From Cryptomeria japonica (Eukaryota > Streptophyta > Pinopsida > Cupressales > Cupressaceae), in assembly GCF_030272615.1 (NCBI RefSeq), contig NC_081410.1, positions 126,469,140-126,533,139 on the forward strand: a stretch of 64,000 bases of DNA, read 5' to 3'. Under the pieces are notes generated by a model. That model ran no database searches. It saw nothing but the letters and a program-made list of their open reading frames with translations, and was not told the DNA's origin. The position numbers and the translations under genes were made by a program. This document shows positions 48,803 to 61,713 of this stretch, piece after piece. Each line of letters starts with the position of its first letter. Within the stretch, counting starts at the first letter, position 1.

Positions 48803-48946
48803 CACGTAAGAATCCACGTTTAACACGTGATGCTTCTAGATATTCAACATATATATTGATCTGGAATTCCTACTCTGTTCAAAGAATGACCAGAACCTTC
48901 TTGCATGCTTTTGAGCTCATTAAAATGCCACGTCATCGCATATATC
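48803..48946. promoter_or_regulatory. Cluster of ACGT-core elements
   Basis: CACGT at 48803, CCACGTT at 48814, the full G-box CACGTG at 48824-48829 and CCACGTCA at 48928-48934 fall within 135 bp. A TATA-like CATATATC follows at 48939. ACGT cores with a nearby TATA are typical of plant bZIP/bHLH-responsive promoters. No gene could be placed downstream, so this may be chance or a relic. Confidence 0.25.
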
Positions 48947-51744
48947 TTGTCTGGGTAAGTGAATCGGACAAACACTATTGTTTTTCATTAATACTGGTGA
49001 CCCATAAAATCTTGATGGGTTGCCAAGAATATCTTTGCCCAGACAAGACAAGACTGTATATTGTTACTTCTTGCTGACATGGCAGGTTACTATTCTATCT
49101 GTAGGTAATCAGACTTTTTACTGTTAAAATTCTTAGTCAGAGGATTTCAAGTGTTGTTGCTTTGCACTTTTCTTTTATAGATACCCACTAAAAAGGATAA
49201 TTTGCACTTTCTTCTGTTGATCCTGCTGAAAAAGATAACCATTATTGTGATGATCTTTGGTGAGCTTTCCTCTTAGGCCAGTGGATTTATAAAACAACAA
49301 TGATCAGTATCATTTCAAAAAGAGTAGTTTTTTGAATCAAGGATTTCGGTTTTTCAAAATTTGCATCAATTTTCAGATGATTTTGATGGAATGGAGATAC
49401 TTCAGATTTTGGTTCCGAGTCAAAAAGGTTCAGCCTATGATTCTTGTGCCTGTATTAGGTTGCAAAACGAATCTGAGTTCGATATAAAACCCTTAAAAAA
49501 ACTCATATTAATAGATTTTCAATGCTACTTATTATAGTTTAGATGAAGAATAAGTTTATCCTTTTCATTATCATTTCAAAAATATTTAGGATTATTAGCT
49601 TGGATCGATTGCTCTTTTGATAATATAATCAGGTTCTAAAATAGTTGACTGTACATTCTATTTTAATGAGTTTATTTTATTATTAAACAATATGATGGTA
49701 TGCTTAGATTATGTTTTTGATGTTGGCAATATCTAATTGCTTTTATGGTGAAGAATTAAGAAAGTTACAGCATTACATTTTTACACTTAATAGGAGATTA
49801 TAGCTGTAACAGCAAAGAAGATGTTTGTCATCATTCTTTCTCATTCCAAAATTCTCAAGGCATAGCTTAGATTCAAATTATTTTTTACTGTCAATTTTTA
49901 TTGTTGTCAACATATTCAAATGCTGAAATATCGTTCAAAGTGTGTTTTCTATTTTCAAGACAATTTTCTATTATGAACAATGCTTCATAAAAATTATTGG
50001 TAACTCATATTACATGGTACATAATTTTTTTCAAACTATTTAGATATTATCATAGAATATAATGTATTTTGTTTATACATAATCTAATGTATTTTGTTTA
50101 TATTCAAAATAATATTTAACATATTCTTTACTTTTCTCTTTTCTTGTTCTCATCCCAATGATGGATCATGAAGCATGATCCAAAGCATTGTGAAAAAAAG
50201 GAAAAAATAAAAAATAAAAAATCAAACATAGTCAAATCCAGAAACCATCAATTTAATCTATCATAGATTATGGAAACTTCATGCATTCAATTAAAATTTA
50301 TATTCAATCAACTTATCATTGTGCATATATTTATTATGTATCTCCAAAATAAATTTTACATTTTTTTTTCAGCTTTATATTCGATTGATTTATCATTAAA
50401 CATATTAATTATGTGTTGTGTTTATATTCAAAATCAATTTTTAATATTTGTATTTTTGAATTTCATCATTGTGCATATTTCTTAAGCAGTATTTTAGTCA
50501 GGCTGGTATAATTTGTTTGCACTTGTAGAACACTGATAATACACTTGTCATAGCTCAATTAAAGCACAAGAAGATTAACAATGATCTTGATCACATGTTG
50601 AGGTTTGGTTGAGCCTGGGATTCTTCCACCCGAATGATCAAGATTTTAGTCCACTCAGTCTTAAGAGTACCATGAATGTGTCTGACAGAGGAATTTGACC
50701 TTCTTCAACCTTGGACAGCCAGGATAAACAAAGAATCCATCCAACCGAACCTTGTTTCATCTCAGTATGAATATAATCAAGGCATGCTCATTACAAAACA
50801 GTGATAAAGCTCTTTCCACAATCCTAAACACCTCCCCATCCACAGAGGAAGAAATCTTTACCTGTTTTTAAGTTCCATGTTAATACTCAAAAAGGATCTT
50901 AACATCTTTAATGTTGTTTATTTAAATCAAAATGATAGATGACAAGCACTTTCTAAAACTTTATACTAGCACCAATGCATCAGGTAACATCTGGAGGCCT
51001 TTGACATCTCTTTTGGTCTTGAGGTGTTTTTATCAGTAACGCAACTAAAGAAATCGTGTCCACATAAAGTTTTGCTGCTCAGATCACATGATGAAGTCAA
51101 AAAAGCGCTTTAGCCATCCATTTTTCCTTTTCTGTATGCTACATCAGATCAACCACCTTGTCTGGATCGCCTAATATAAAAATAAATGTTTCATGTCACA
51201 TCAAAATTATGGTCAAGTGGCATATGCTGGAGTCTGAGTATGTTTTCACCATTATACTTCAGACCTTATAAGGTATTCCACTTTCAGATACCATGGTTAG
51301 TTCTGATAGCAGATGACACATACCCATTCCATACAACCCAAAACCACTACAATTTCAATTCTGCCACTGTAAAGCATGATCAAATAGCACCTAAAGATAG
51401 AATCACTTCATGGTTCAAACCTGTTTGCATTGCAATTTCAACTGGTCCACAAGTGGATTATATGATTATAGCTCAAGGATTGAACAATGTTCCATCTTTT
51501 CGTCCACAGATCAGGATGAGTCTCAAGCAGTGAGAAATGTTAAATCTTCAACTACTCTAGAAAGTTGAAGCCTCCACAATTTCTTTCATCTGTAACTCTT
51601 CCAGTACCCTGTAGCATCTCTTATAGCATAACCATAGAACATGGAATCATAGGTGATGCCCAAAAATTTGTTCTGTGATTTCTCACTGTAGAATAGACAG
51701 TTCTACACGTCAACATCTTAAGCAATTGATTGAACTCACTAGCA
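48947..51744. other. Intergenic DNA downstream of the kinase gene
   Basis: No gene is supported. The part closest to 51744 should include the kinase 3' untranslated region. I did not find a clear poly(A) signal on the minus strand. Confidence 0.45.
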
Positions 51745-54700
51745 CTAAGTGCCACTACTACCGAAGGAAAAGCATCGACCAAAACAAGAAAACCGCCTCT
51801 TTGCTCTTGCTGTTGAACCTATGCTACCACCTTCTGATGAATTTCCTCTCAACAGCCTAAAATTAGTTGATCCATTTAAAGATTCACCGCTCCTTGTAGT
51901 CACTAGTACAGGCTGTGGATGTCCCGGAAGAGTGCACAGGAAGGTATTCAACATTCGGATGATCTCCCCAAAGCTTGGCCGGATGTTTGGGTCCTCGGCC
52001 CAGCAAGACTGCAGAATAAATGCCAGATCCTCATGCAAGCCTTCAGGAAGACTGGGTCTCACTTGCTGACACATTGACATCAATAAGATAATAGCATCAG
52101 ATTGTAGCATTAACATGTTAAACCCTTATGCATGAAAAACCCTAAAATGAAAACCCTTTGCCCTTTTAACTGAAATGCTCCCATGAGACAAAAACCAGTT
52201 AATTCTATCCTACTTTACCTAGTCCATAAGGCCGTCAGACAAAACTAAAACCTAGAATTAAATGCTTAGTCAAATTCCATGGCAAAGTATCTTCTTTACC
52301 TTGAAAGCTGCTGCATATGCTGCCTGCAAGTGTGACATACCCTCAAAGGGCATGCGATTAGTTATCAACTCCCAGAGAACAATTGAAAAACTATAAACGT
52401 CCACCTTAAGGTTGTAATGCTTTTTCTCACCATGTCTTAAAGTTACAGTACTGTACAGCTGCACCCAGTGAAACTTAGTTATCAGTTCCAACTTAGGTGG
52501 ATTTTACACATAATTCTGGCAGCACCATATGTTATCCAAACAGAAGGGATTCAAAGTTTCAAAATTATATAAAGAAATGATAAATTCTAAACCTCGGGAG
52601 CCATCCAGCGATATGTTCCTGTTTCTGCTGTCATCATCTCTGTTAAAGATTCTTCCCTGGCAAGGCCAAAATCAATTAGCTTGACAGATTTTTGATCTTC
52701 GGTGAGCAGCAAGTTGTCTGTAAACATCAATTTCAGTCAAATCAGAATGGTAGATGTTACTTACCAATTAAATTGCAGTTTACTTGTTAGACTGCAAGCA
52801 ATCTTCTCAATTTATTATTTTATTTAATCTATGAGAGCAACATTATATCAATTGTATGCTATGCATATATTGCAACATCTCACTTGATGTGCTCCCTAAG
52901 AGTAATTCAGGTTACAGCAATCCCGGATTATGTTTCCAGGCACATGAAACTCGGAGGCTAATCACATGCTAATTAAGGCCAATGATAGTTTGCAGTGAAA
53001 AAGATGCATGTATTTTTGAGGAATTTGTAGCAGCTGCTTCTTAGGAGAAGAGACTAGCTTAGTGTCTTTAGATGTTTCCAATGAACTATTTGATTCATAC
53101 AATCAACTTTTGCAAGTGTCTTGACAATAAAAAAAGATCTTAAAATTTAACCTTATGAGAGATAGATTACTCTTAGAAACACCAACTTAACTTAAAATCA
53201 GATATGTTCTCTGCCATGAGAAATCTGTAAAACCACCTTAATTGAACGATAGAGCAAGGTAGCTGGACACAAGTGAAAATGATATCCATGAGCCCATAAT
53301 TAGAAACAACTTAAGCATATATAATTGGGTGTAAGTGCAGAAGCAATTTAAGAGTATTACTGGCTTGAGATATATTTAAGCTTATAGCAGAGGGCGTCGA
53401 AATGAATCTGCTTGTTCTGATTGTATCGATCCTGTTAATGAGATCTAAATGGAAACATGGCCAGCCCTCATCCCTGCTAGATGAAAAGGGATGGGGCTGA
53501 TAAGGGGAATTAGATTTATGCCATGGCTTGATCGCTGAAGTGAATTGACAAATTATGCCAGCAATAAAATGCTAAAGCAAAGAAAGGAACAGTCTTAATA
53601 TGTACCAGATGAAAAGCTACAGGCAGTATCATAGAAATGGCCAAACTGAGAAGAAACTGGTCTCTAGAACATAGAATCAACTACAAGTTAAAATAGAATA
53701 TATCTACAAGTTAAAATATTTCACCTCCAAAGATTTGTCATCTACGATTTCTCATTCAGGAACACATGAAGTATATTAGGAAAAGAGGAATAATATTGAG
53801 GGAAAACAAAGAAAACTAACATTTAGAAGTTTCTATAAAACATTTTGTATTATAACTCATGCAATTTTTCCACTAGCAGGTTCAAATGATCTAGCAGTAG
53901 CCACCACAATTTTGAGATATTTATGGCTTTGCATAATGATTAAAAAACAGTATGAAGTTTTCATCTTTCCTGTTATGGATCTGGTCTATTATAACTCACA
54001 AGAATGTGCTGCTAAATAGGTTTAAATGAAACAATTTAGTAGTAGCTAAACACAATTTTGAGAAATTTATAGCTTAGGAGAATGATAAATACAGGAACAA
54101 GTTTTCCTGTTATGGATATATTCTTTTGTAGCCTACACGAATGCACTGCTAAACAGGTTCAAATAATCTAGCAGTTGCCAACACAATTTTGAGATATTAA
54201 AAACTTAGCATAATGATTAAAAAAATGGCAGTTTTCCCCATATGGATCTAACAATGGACCCTACTCAGTCCTGTTATGATCATAATGCAAATGGAACTGT
54301 GTGATTGCATAAGCTCCATGAGAAGCAGGTGATCTTAAATTTAGCAGCCAGATTCAGCATTGACGCACATCAACAATTCAATGGCATATTCTAGTTAAGC
54401 AAAATTATTGCAGAATGATGTCTTTAAGCTTCACGCCATGCATTAAATTTGTATAACAGGCATGATTTATTAGAAGGCTCAAAAAGGTGCACCGATAAAC
54501 ATACGAAATACACAATAACAAATGCAGCATGGTCAAATACAAGAAATAATAAGAAAATTGGTTGTAAATTTTACAAATAAGGCATTAACTAGGCCAACCG
54601 TGTAAAAGAAAGCTTTCTATCAGGATCATTAGGGAAGCTTCTCTCATATTTTTGATGTTTTCAGGTAGCTACACTGAAAGCACCCTACATCTTTTGATAA

Positions 54701-57332
54701 CAGTAACTTCTGGAAGCCACAATTGTTCATATATATATATATATATGAATTTATTAAAACATCCAAGATAATGAATTTATCATTTTAAATAGACCAGATT
54801 ATAATATAGTGTTTTGTATCAGACATCTTTAATCCACTGTAAGAGCTATGAAAAAGAAACAAGCTCTCAAGGTGTTAATCAGCTGTAAAAGCTAAATAGA
54901 AGAAATATGCTTTCAAGGTTTTCCCCTGCTATGTCATGTGAGCACTCAGCAGGATTAAAAAGACCAAGTGAGAGAAAATGCAAAAGCCTTCAATCACGTC
55001 CATAGCTATGTTTAGCACTCATTATAGTAGATATATGGCAATCAAATAATAATTTGTTACAATTCACTGAATTCAAATTTCTTTATGCATCCTTTACAAA
55101 GCATGGAAAACAAGCAAACCTTTGGAAGTTAGTAAAAAAACATATCATATAATCAAGAAACTAGTAATTAGGAGCAAGCCTAGTCAGATTACCAGGCTTT
55201 AGATCCCTGTGAATAATCCCATTGGCATGTAAACAATCCATGGCTTGTGCAATATCAAGAGCAAAACTTATTGCAACGTGAAGATCTATTCGATTGGGGC
55301 GCAAATTCATCATGTGCTTCCGTAAAGACATGCCTGGAAGCAGTTCAGTGACTATCACATTGAATGGATCATTACACGCTCCAATGAACTACAATCAACA
55401 CCATACGTCAGTCTGTCACCTATCTATTGGACTTCACCAAAGGTTAAAACTGCCTGAAAGTTGAAACTTATAAAATAGTACCCAAAATAATTAACCACTA
55501 TGCCAAACAACACTAGTAAAGGTCAGTGAAAGATTTGGGAGAAAATCAAACTGAGAAGTAAGAAAAACAAGAATGATCAATTAACTATGAAGCACCTTAA
55601 CAAGGTTCTTATGCTGTACTCTAGACATCATTTTAACTTCTCTTTGAAATCGTGCCTCGAGTTTTTCCTTATCTTCAGGTGTCTCACCCTTGTGTAGTAT
55701 TTTGACAGCAACACTCTCATCCCTGTACCTAATAAGGGCGAATAATCCAGATTAGCAAAATATACTCATAATATGGTCAACATAATATCAGTTTGTAGTT
55801 AGTAGCAGTACCAAGCGACTTTACAAAACCTATAGGTTATCAAAGGCCCAATAATAGAGAATGAAGAAAAAACCTTCTTAGTACAAAAACGAATCAGTAC
55901 AAACTCGCCACAACCTACAATCTTTTTGAGCTAGAGATTAGAGACTCTGGAATTTATATAAGGAAAAACGACGGATCTTATATTCTATAGTCAATCAGAA
56001 CGAATACAAAATTTAAAGCCAATTTTCAATCATCAGAAACCCAAAAATTCAATAAAATATTCAAAACAGATCCTTACAGTTCTTCTGTAATCAACCCAAA
56101 AGAATTTAGAGCATATTCAGAATGAACATAAAATGGCAAATAAGATGTAAAGGTTTAGACGCTTAAGTATCTGTCCATTTTCAGTCAGATAAAGATAATG
56201 GAAATGATTTCGCATTTTCTTGCACTGCAAATTAGGTATCATTTCCGCCCTAAAGGTTTCTGAAATTTTTAAGGCAACGCTTGGAAGCATTTCAGAAGAA
56301 GTGAAATTCCAGTGGCAAATTGGACACAGAAATTAACAGCTAGCACGAGGAGCGGCCTACTCTAAATTTTTCCCGGGCTCAACTTCAATATTTGAAGATA
56401 ATATGATGATAAGAAAAGAAGAAACTCATAGCCTTAATCTATTCTGACGTTCATGGACTTTATGTTGCTGAACTAGAAGAATTCGTGAGAAGAAGAAAAG
56501 CTAATAGCTGCAATAGATACTCCAAAATGAAACCAGATTCGATTATACGCCATAACATATATTAGCATAATTTGAATTTATCCACTCTAAAAGTCCTAAA
56601 ATTTTCATCCAGAAGAGGAGTTTTGTGCCCTTAAAGTAGAAGATTCACTTTCCATCTTGTGCATTGAATGAAATAAAAGGAATCCAAACAAACCCATCTC
56701 TCCAGGAGTTCAAGTAGTGGCATGCTCTACACATACAGCCATAACGAAAATAACACCAGTTTTCAGAGTCAGAATAAATTGCATTCAGAGAAATAAAATT
56801 AGGCTGTTTGTTTCAAAAATGGCTTTTGGGTATTTTCTAACCAGGAAATTCACAAATCTGCAGAGCAAGAGTTTAGCAAAAAGTTAATAGATATAACACA
56901 GAATTTTGGGGGAAAAAAAACCTTCTCAAACCCAAAGCATTAAAACTTCCTCTAAAAAGAATTGGACTGACGAAATTCACATTTCTGCAGAGTAGCAGAT
57001 TGTAGCATGATGTCAAAATAAAAAACAATACCAGTCATTTAAAGACTCAAGAAAATTCATACCCAAAGCATAAACACCTTTAGGTAGATTTAGGTTTAGG
57101 AACAGAGTACATACTTTCCCTGATAAACCTTCCCATGGGCGCCTTCTCCAATCTTGGAGCCAATATAAAGCAACTGTGGGTCTATCAGCAGGTGTTCAGC
57201 CAGCTTAAATTCAGAAACAGAAGAAGTTGGAAGGCCTTCTTTTGAACTGTCTGGCAGTACCTGCGACTTCTTTCCAGATTGCTTACACAGAAGGAATTGC
57301 TCTTCTTCCAGATTCATGTCTTTCTGTACCAT
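51745..57332 (-). CDS. Raf-like serine/threonine protein kinase, ATN1 type (six exons, 383 aa)
   Basis: Exons in coding order are 57332-57115, 55728-55596, 55388-55193, 52717-52593, 52458-52300 and 52065-51745. They total 1,152 bp including the stop, and every intron has GT..AG ends. An in-frame TAG 15 bases upstream fixes the start. The kinase domain has the glycine loop GEGAHGKV (62-69), VAVK with Lys82, HRDLKPDN with catalytic Asp179, DFG at 198-200 and APE ending at 224. It is followed by [12 protein letters not shown] and a C-terminal tail with CFGRCF, a possible lipid-attachment site. All catalytic residues are present. [33 protein letters not shown] and [10 protein letters not shown] closely match Arabidopsis ATN1 and its relatives (Raf-like MAPKKK group C), which are soluble kinases of poorly defined targets. 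It is the only intact gene here. Introns are 1,386, 207, 2,475, 134 and 234 bp. Confidence 0.95.
53846..54255. repeat. Triplicated 130-150-bp repeat in kinase intron 3
   Basis: Three diverged copies share AGGTT.AAAT, TCTAGCAGT, ACAATTTTGAGA (53905, 54052 and 54183) and TTTTCCTGTTATGGAT. They lie entirely inside the 2,475-bp intron and have no effect on the coding frame. Confidence 0.8.
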
Positions 57333-57379
57333 AATATTGCCCAGATCCTAGAAGATGTCCACACTCACATTTAAAGACT

Positions 57380-57800
57380 CCTTCACTCAAACTCTGAAAC
57401 TTCCATAGCTCAAGAACAAGAAAAACAAGAACCCAATTCAGGAGAAGGGACTAAATCTCATAGTTTACATATATATATCATCAGAGACCTTATGTGGGTA
57501 TTGGCTAAGAGGCTTGAATCAAGGTATCTTCAATGTTACATAATATGACAATAGGATGTAAGAATTAAGGTAAATTAACTGACCAACTTTCAAACTTCCC
57601 CTTTCAATCAATCTCCGAAACTTCCATAACTAAATAAGAATAACGAAAGCCCAATTTCAGGGCAAGGGGCGCGATTTCATTTACATTTACATATACTCAG
57701 AGACTTTAAGTGGGTAGTGTCTAGAAGACTTGATCAAGGTAGGCTTATTGTTATAGAATGACATTAAGCATGATTAGAAGAAACGAGCTTAACTATAACT
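57380..57800. repeat. Diverged tandem duplication upstream of the kinase start, period 221 bp
   Basis: Copies begin near CTCTGAAACTTCCATA (57392) and CTCCGAAACTTCCATA (57613). They share CCCAATT.CAGG, TTTACATATA, TCAGAGAC, GTGGGTA, GACTTGA/GGCTTGA and TCAAGGTA.. in order. Identity is moderate. The first copy carries the TATA-like word. The duplication may have created a duplicated promoter or leader. Confidence 0.8.
57469..57481 (-). promoter_or_regulatory. Possible TATA box of the kinase gene
   Basis: TGATATATATATG on the minus strand lies about 137 bases before the start codon, which would give a leader of about 105 bases. The second copy of the duplication reads ACATATACTC here, a weaker match. 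AT-rich surroundings make chance occurrence quite possible. Confidence 0.3.
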
Positions 57801-59057
57801 ACCTAGAGGCACTATTCAATCATTCCTCTGCCACAAGCAACCTAGTAAGTATTTTGGGTAACTGAAGAGGATTAATAGTTGCACATCTAATTAGCATGCC
57901 TCGCTGAATCCAATCATCTTCCCCACTTTGAATTCCTTCCAATAGAAGGTTGGATGGAGAAGAACAAGGGATTTGAATGGCCAAGAGACCTCTCTACACC
58001 TTGCATCTGGTTGGGGGATTTTAGTGGGCTATTACGTGGCAAAGCATTTGACAATATTGCATGACGTACGAGACCTTTGAATGAGTATAGTGTATGAATT
58101 GGCCTATAGCGTACTTTTCAAACTCTCCAACATGGATGGAAGAAAGCATAAAAGGTAATCATTTGACAACGTAGCTAGGCTATCCTAGCCTCTAGGAAGC
58201 AATTACTTTACGAAGCGGTTGGGAATGTATGAATTTCAAAGGTTAATTTGGAAGCAATTGGGAATGTATCTTGATGTTAATGAGTTTTTATAGTTTCAAA
58301 TTTATTTTTAAGATTGTTGGACATTGGTTTTGTTTTGTTGTTGTTGTTGTTGTTGAAGTTTGGGAAAAAGTCTTATGTCTTATTTGTTTTATTTCATATA
58401 AGAGTTTTAATTTTCTATATATCATTAAGTATTGGTGAGAGTTCGTATGTCAATTTTGATGGCAACAATTAAACAAACAATTTGCACTGAGTATCATTCA
58501 CCGTTCAATCTTGCTCATTGATTCCCATATGTTTTTCCTATGCCATTAGACCAAGTCATAGTTCAGTGAGCTTCATTGTATGCACTTTTGTTATGTTTTA
58601 ATGTTGACCATTAGTTATTTTTTCAATCTTTTTACATCATTTCCTTGTAGTTTTGAGGTAACAAACTATTGTCTTGTAGCATCACAATAGTTGGCTTGGT
58701 CAAGGTCAAGGTCAAGGGATGTTTGCTAACCGGTATTAGTCTGAAGGTATAGTCCATGTGTTAGCATAGAGGATAAACAACATTATTAAACCCAAGCAAC
58801 TCTACTATGTGTTTAATCCCTCATCATCTAATATTTTAGACAACTTTTGCCAAGCATTCAATTCATGTACCTCTTTACATAAATGGGTGTGTGGGCTCTT
58901 AATTTAATATTATACACCCTCGTTGGTTTCAAGCACCATCAATTTGATACAATAAAGGCTTTTACATGACTCAACGAAAATCACTACCCTATATCAAGTG
59001 ACCTGTTGACTATGATGTGCTTCATTTATCTTGTCAAATCCAAGGATGTATTCTTCT
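57801..59057. other. Intergenic DNA upstream of the kinase gene
   Basis: No gene is visible. It contains a short (TTG)n microsatellite at about 58336-58356 and ends at the LINE target duplication. Confidence 0.5.
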
Positions 59058-59336
59058 TGAGTTGTGATGTTTTTGATTAATTAAAAATAGGTTTTAAGGG
59101 ACCCGAAACCCAGATACATAAGAAAGATATTCAATAAATCAACAAAATACAACAGCAGCAAAACACCAGCAAAAAGACCAGCAACATAAGAAAGGACAAC
59201 AAAAGGCCAGCAAGAAGTTGGTCCCAAGCCCAGCAAAAAACAAAATTTATAAATCTTTCATGGTTTCTTCTGCGTCTTGTACCAAAAGTATCATTGCCTT
59301 TTCTGCTTCCCTCAAATCAGTATTTTCCTGAGTAGT

Positions 59337-60700
59337 CTAGCTATCTTTCATCTTCATTTCCTTCTCCGCCATAGTCTGCTTGGTTCTGCGCCTAGAGGTC
59401 TGGTGGCTTAGGCTGGAAGTAGGAGCATCTTCAATAACCACTAGGTTCTTCTCCTGGTTTTTCTTTTCCAGGTGATTCACCAGCGCGTTCATGTTCTGGG
59501 AGGAGACTTTTAGAACCTGGAGGCTATGATCCATAAGGCTTTTCAGGGCTTTCTCGTTTCTGGCCATCCGGGCATTGACATTGTCCTTATCCTCCTCCAC
59601 TTGTTCCTTTAGAATTTTGATGACGTCCTCCAGGTGTTTCAGGTCGCCTTTAATCAAGTCTTTCTCCAGCCAGTCTTCCATTTCCATTTCTTCCTCTGCT
59701 TCACTATTCTCCATCTCCTCGTGCTGCTTCCCAGAATCAGACATGTTGATCAGCTTGTTGATCTTAACTTCCAACTCCCTCTGTTTTCCCTACATGCTGG
59801 TAATGTTTTCCACCACCCACTTCTGAAAATTGAAGAATTCAAGGGTGCAATTGCGGGCGGTATCCAGAATGGTTTCTGCAGAATCCTTGCTTTGTTCCGT
59901 CTCCTCCGCATTAGGGTTTTCACCTTCCTTAGGCTTCAGAGCCTCTTTCTCAGTTTCCGAGCCTTCAATATTATGTTGACTATTCCCCGAATTGCCCCTT
60001 TCCTCTCCTTCCCCATACTTCTCCTCCTTATTGATCTCCTTTTCAGAAATTTCTTCATTATTCTTTCCCTCTTCTTCCTCACAAAGCACATCCTTTTCTT
60101 CCTGCACAATATCAACCTTCCTTTTTTTATGGGTAGGGGTTCTGGTCTCCTCAGTCGAACCAAAATCTATGCTTTTCTCAAAAATCTGAGCATTGAGAAT
60201 TAAGGGGTCATCCTTTGTAGCCCTAGTCTTATCCTTCATATATTCATAGATCAGCAGAATGAGACCCTGGTGCACAAGAGGGTAGGAACTGGGTTTTTTA
60301 ATATGGTCGGCCAAGCTCTCGTTAAAAGAAGAAGCAAGATAGAAGGGCAAATAAATTTTCACCCCATGGCAGAAGTGGTTCAGGATGGTGAAGTGATAAT
60401 TGTAAATTTTCGTAAACCTACCATCCACAGTTAAATATTCCATTAATGCCCTAAGAATTTTTTGCCAGAAAGGTTTTACCTGTTGGGGGGTGAAGTAAGA
60501 TATATTATCCTTCTTCTCCAGGTTGCTCTTCTTGTCCTTTGTCTTAGGGAAGTTTTTGAAGGCCTCAGCGGCGTACTTTCTATCCCTATAGAATTTGGTC
60601 CCCTCCATCTTGAGCCCCGTAACCTCCGAGATCAGACTTTCATCAATGTGTCAGATTTCCCCAAATAGGGTAGCCCTGTTATTGCTCCATCTTTTTGTGA
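59337..60700 (-). pseudogene. LINE copy 2 third ORF (ORF3): plant-mobile-type domain, acidic region, coiled coil
   Basis: The frame from 60608 to 59337 is open for 424 codons except one TAG (59790). Upstream, ESLISEVTGLKMEGTKF (about 60590-60645) extends it, behind a TGA. The N-terminal region (ILNHFCHGVKIYLPFYL, VHQGLILLIYEYMKDKT) aligns with ORF3 of LINE copy 1. A run very rich in E and K follows (VLCEEEEGKNNEEISEKEI and on), then a long coiled-coil-like stretch (DLKHLEDVIKILKEQVEED) and a basic SRRRTKQ near the end. No enzyme motif is visible. ISEVTGL is, from memory, like domains called putative plant transposon proteins. A nucleic-acid or chaperone role is possible but unproven. Confidence 0.8.
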
Positions 60701-61099
60701 ACCCTTGAGAAACAGAGCTTCTACTACCATGGAGCTTCTCCATATAATCCGTGAACCCGTGTCAGTGGAGCCTTCTCCACACCTTCCTTTCACTCTTCCA
60801 GTGCTCACAGCCGGACGGTTCATTCCTGTTAAGGTTGCCTCCCATTCTGCTTTCCAGGTCACAATCACCTCTGTTACAACTCTCGGCCCGCAAGTAAAAC
60901 TCTGTGTTTCTGGTTTCTCCTTGAAAAGAGACTTTCACAATTTTGAGATTGCCATTCATGTTCATACTAACCTGGCTATTATTACAATTACCTCTCGCAC
61001 ACATGTGTTCTTGGTTATGATGTTAAGGAGCACTCATCGACTGGTAGTTCATCCGCCCCCAAACTATGTCATTGGTACTCATTCCCCAGAATTCAATCA

Positions 61100-61695
61100 T
61101 AATATTTGCTTGCTCCATTAAGGAAATCAAAATATAATTGTTCCTTAATCTCCCACTTAATGTGGTCTTCCCCTATATATTTGACATCCTTTTCCAAATT
61201 AACCCCTTCATTAGCAAGGATATCCGCAACCTTGTTACCCTCTCTAAAAGTATGGGTTAAAATAATGCTAACATAGTTATTAAGGATAGTCTTAGCATTT
61301 TTAATAATATTAGCAATATTCTAGGAGACTGGACTAATACCTTTGAGGGCTTGTATAATATTTAAGGAATCCCCTTCAAGCCAGATTTTTTTAAATTTGA
61401 ATTCCTGGGCTAACTGGAGGCTCTTAAGCATGCCCATAGCTTCAACCACATGGTTGTTTTGGATTCCAAAAGGGGAAGCAAAAGAAGCAATACACCTTCC
61501 TTGAGCATTTCTGATAACTCCACCTCCACCAGCCTTTCCAGGGTTCCCTTTGGCGGCCCCATCAAAATTAACCTTTATCCAGTCATAATCAGGGAACCTC
61601 CAAACAATGTTTTCTCTCTTCTTCTTGTTATCCACTCTGTAGACCTTATGAATCAGGTTCCATTCAGTAATAATGCCTTTTTCCATATCATTCAT
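61100..61695 (-). pseudogene. LINE copy 2 RNase H domain
   Basis: WIKVNFDGAAKGNPGKAGG carries the first catalytic aspartate, followed by GGVIRNAQGRCIASF, VEAMGMLKSLQLA with the glutamate, WLEGDS with the second aspartate and, past a stop at 61321, THTFREGNKVADILANEG with the terminal aspartate. All four acidic positions are preserved. It would remove RNA from the RNA-DNA hybrid during retrotransposition. Its coding end near 61100 is followed directly by the third ORF. Confidence 0.9.
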
Positions 61696-61713
61696 ATTTA
61701 TAATAGCCCATTG

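Noticed and set aside
48667-49077. Open frame of 136 codons on the plus strand
   Set aside because: No recognisable motif, codon pattern like noncoding AT-rich DNA, and no splice-linked neighbours. It is kept only as the setting of the ACGT cluster.
51186-51533. Open frame of 115 codons on the plus strand next to the kinase
   Set aside because: It lies in the likely 3' untranslated or downstream region of the kinase gene on the other strand and has no family motif.
59575-60203. Plus-strand frames rich in F, L and S
   Set aside because: They are complements of the K/E-rich minus-strand LINE ORF3.
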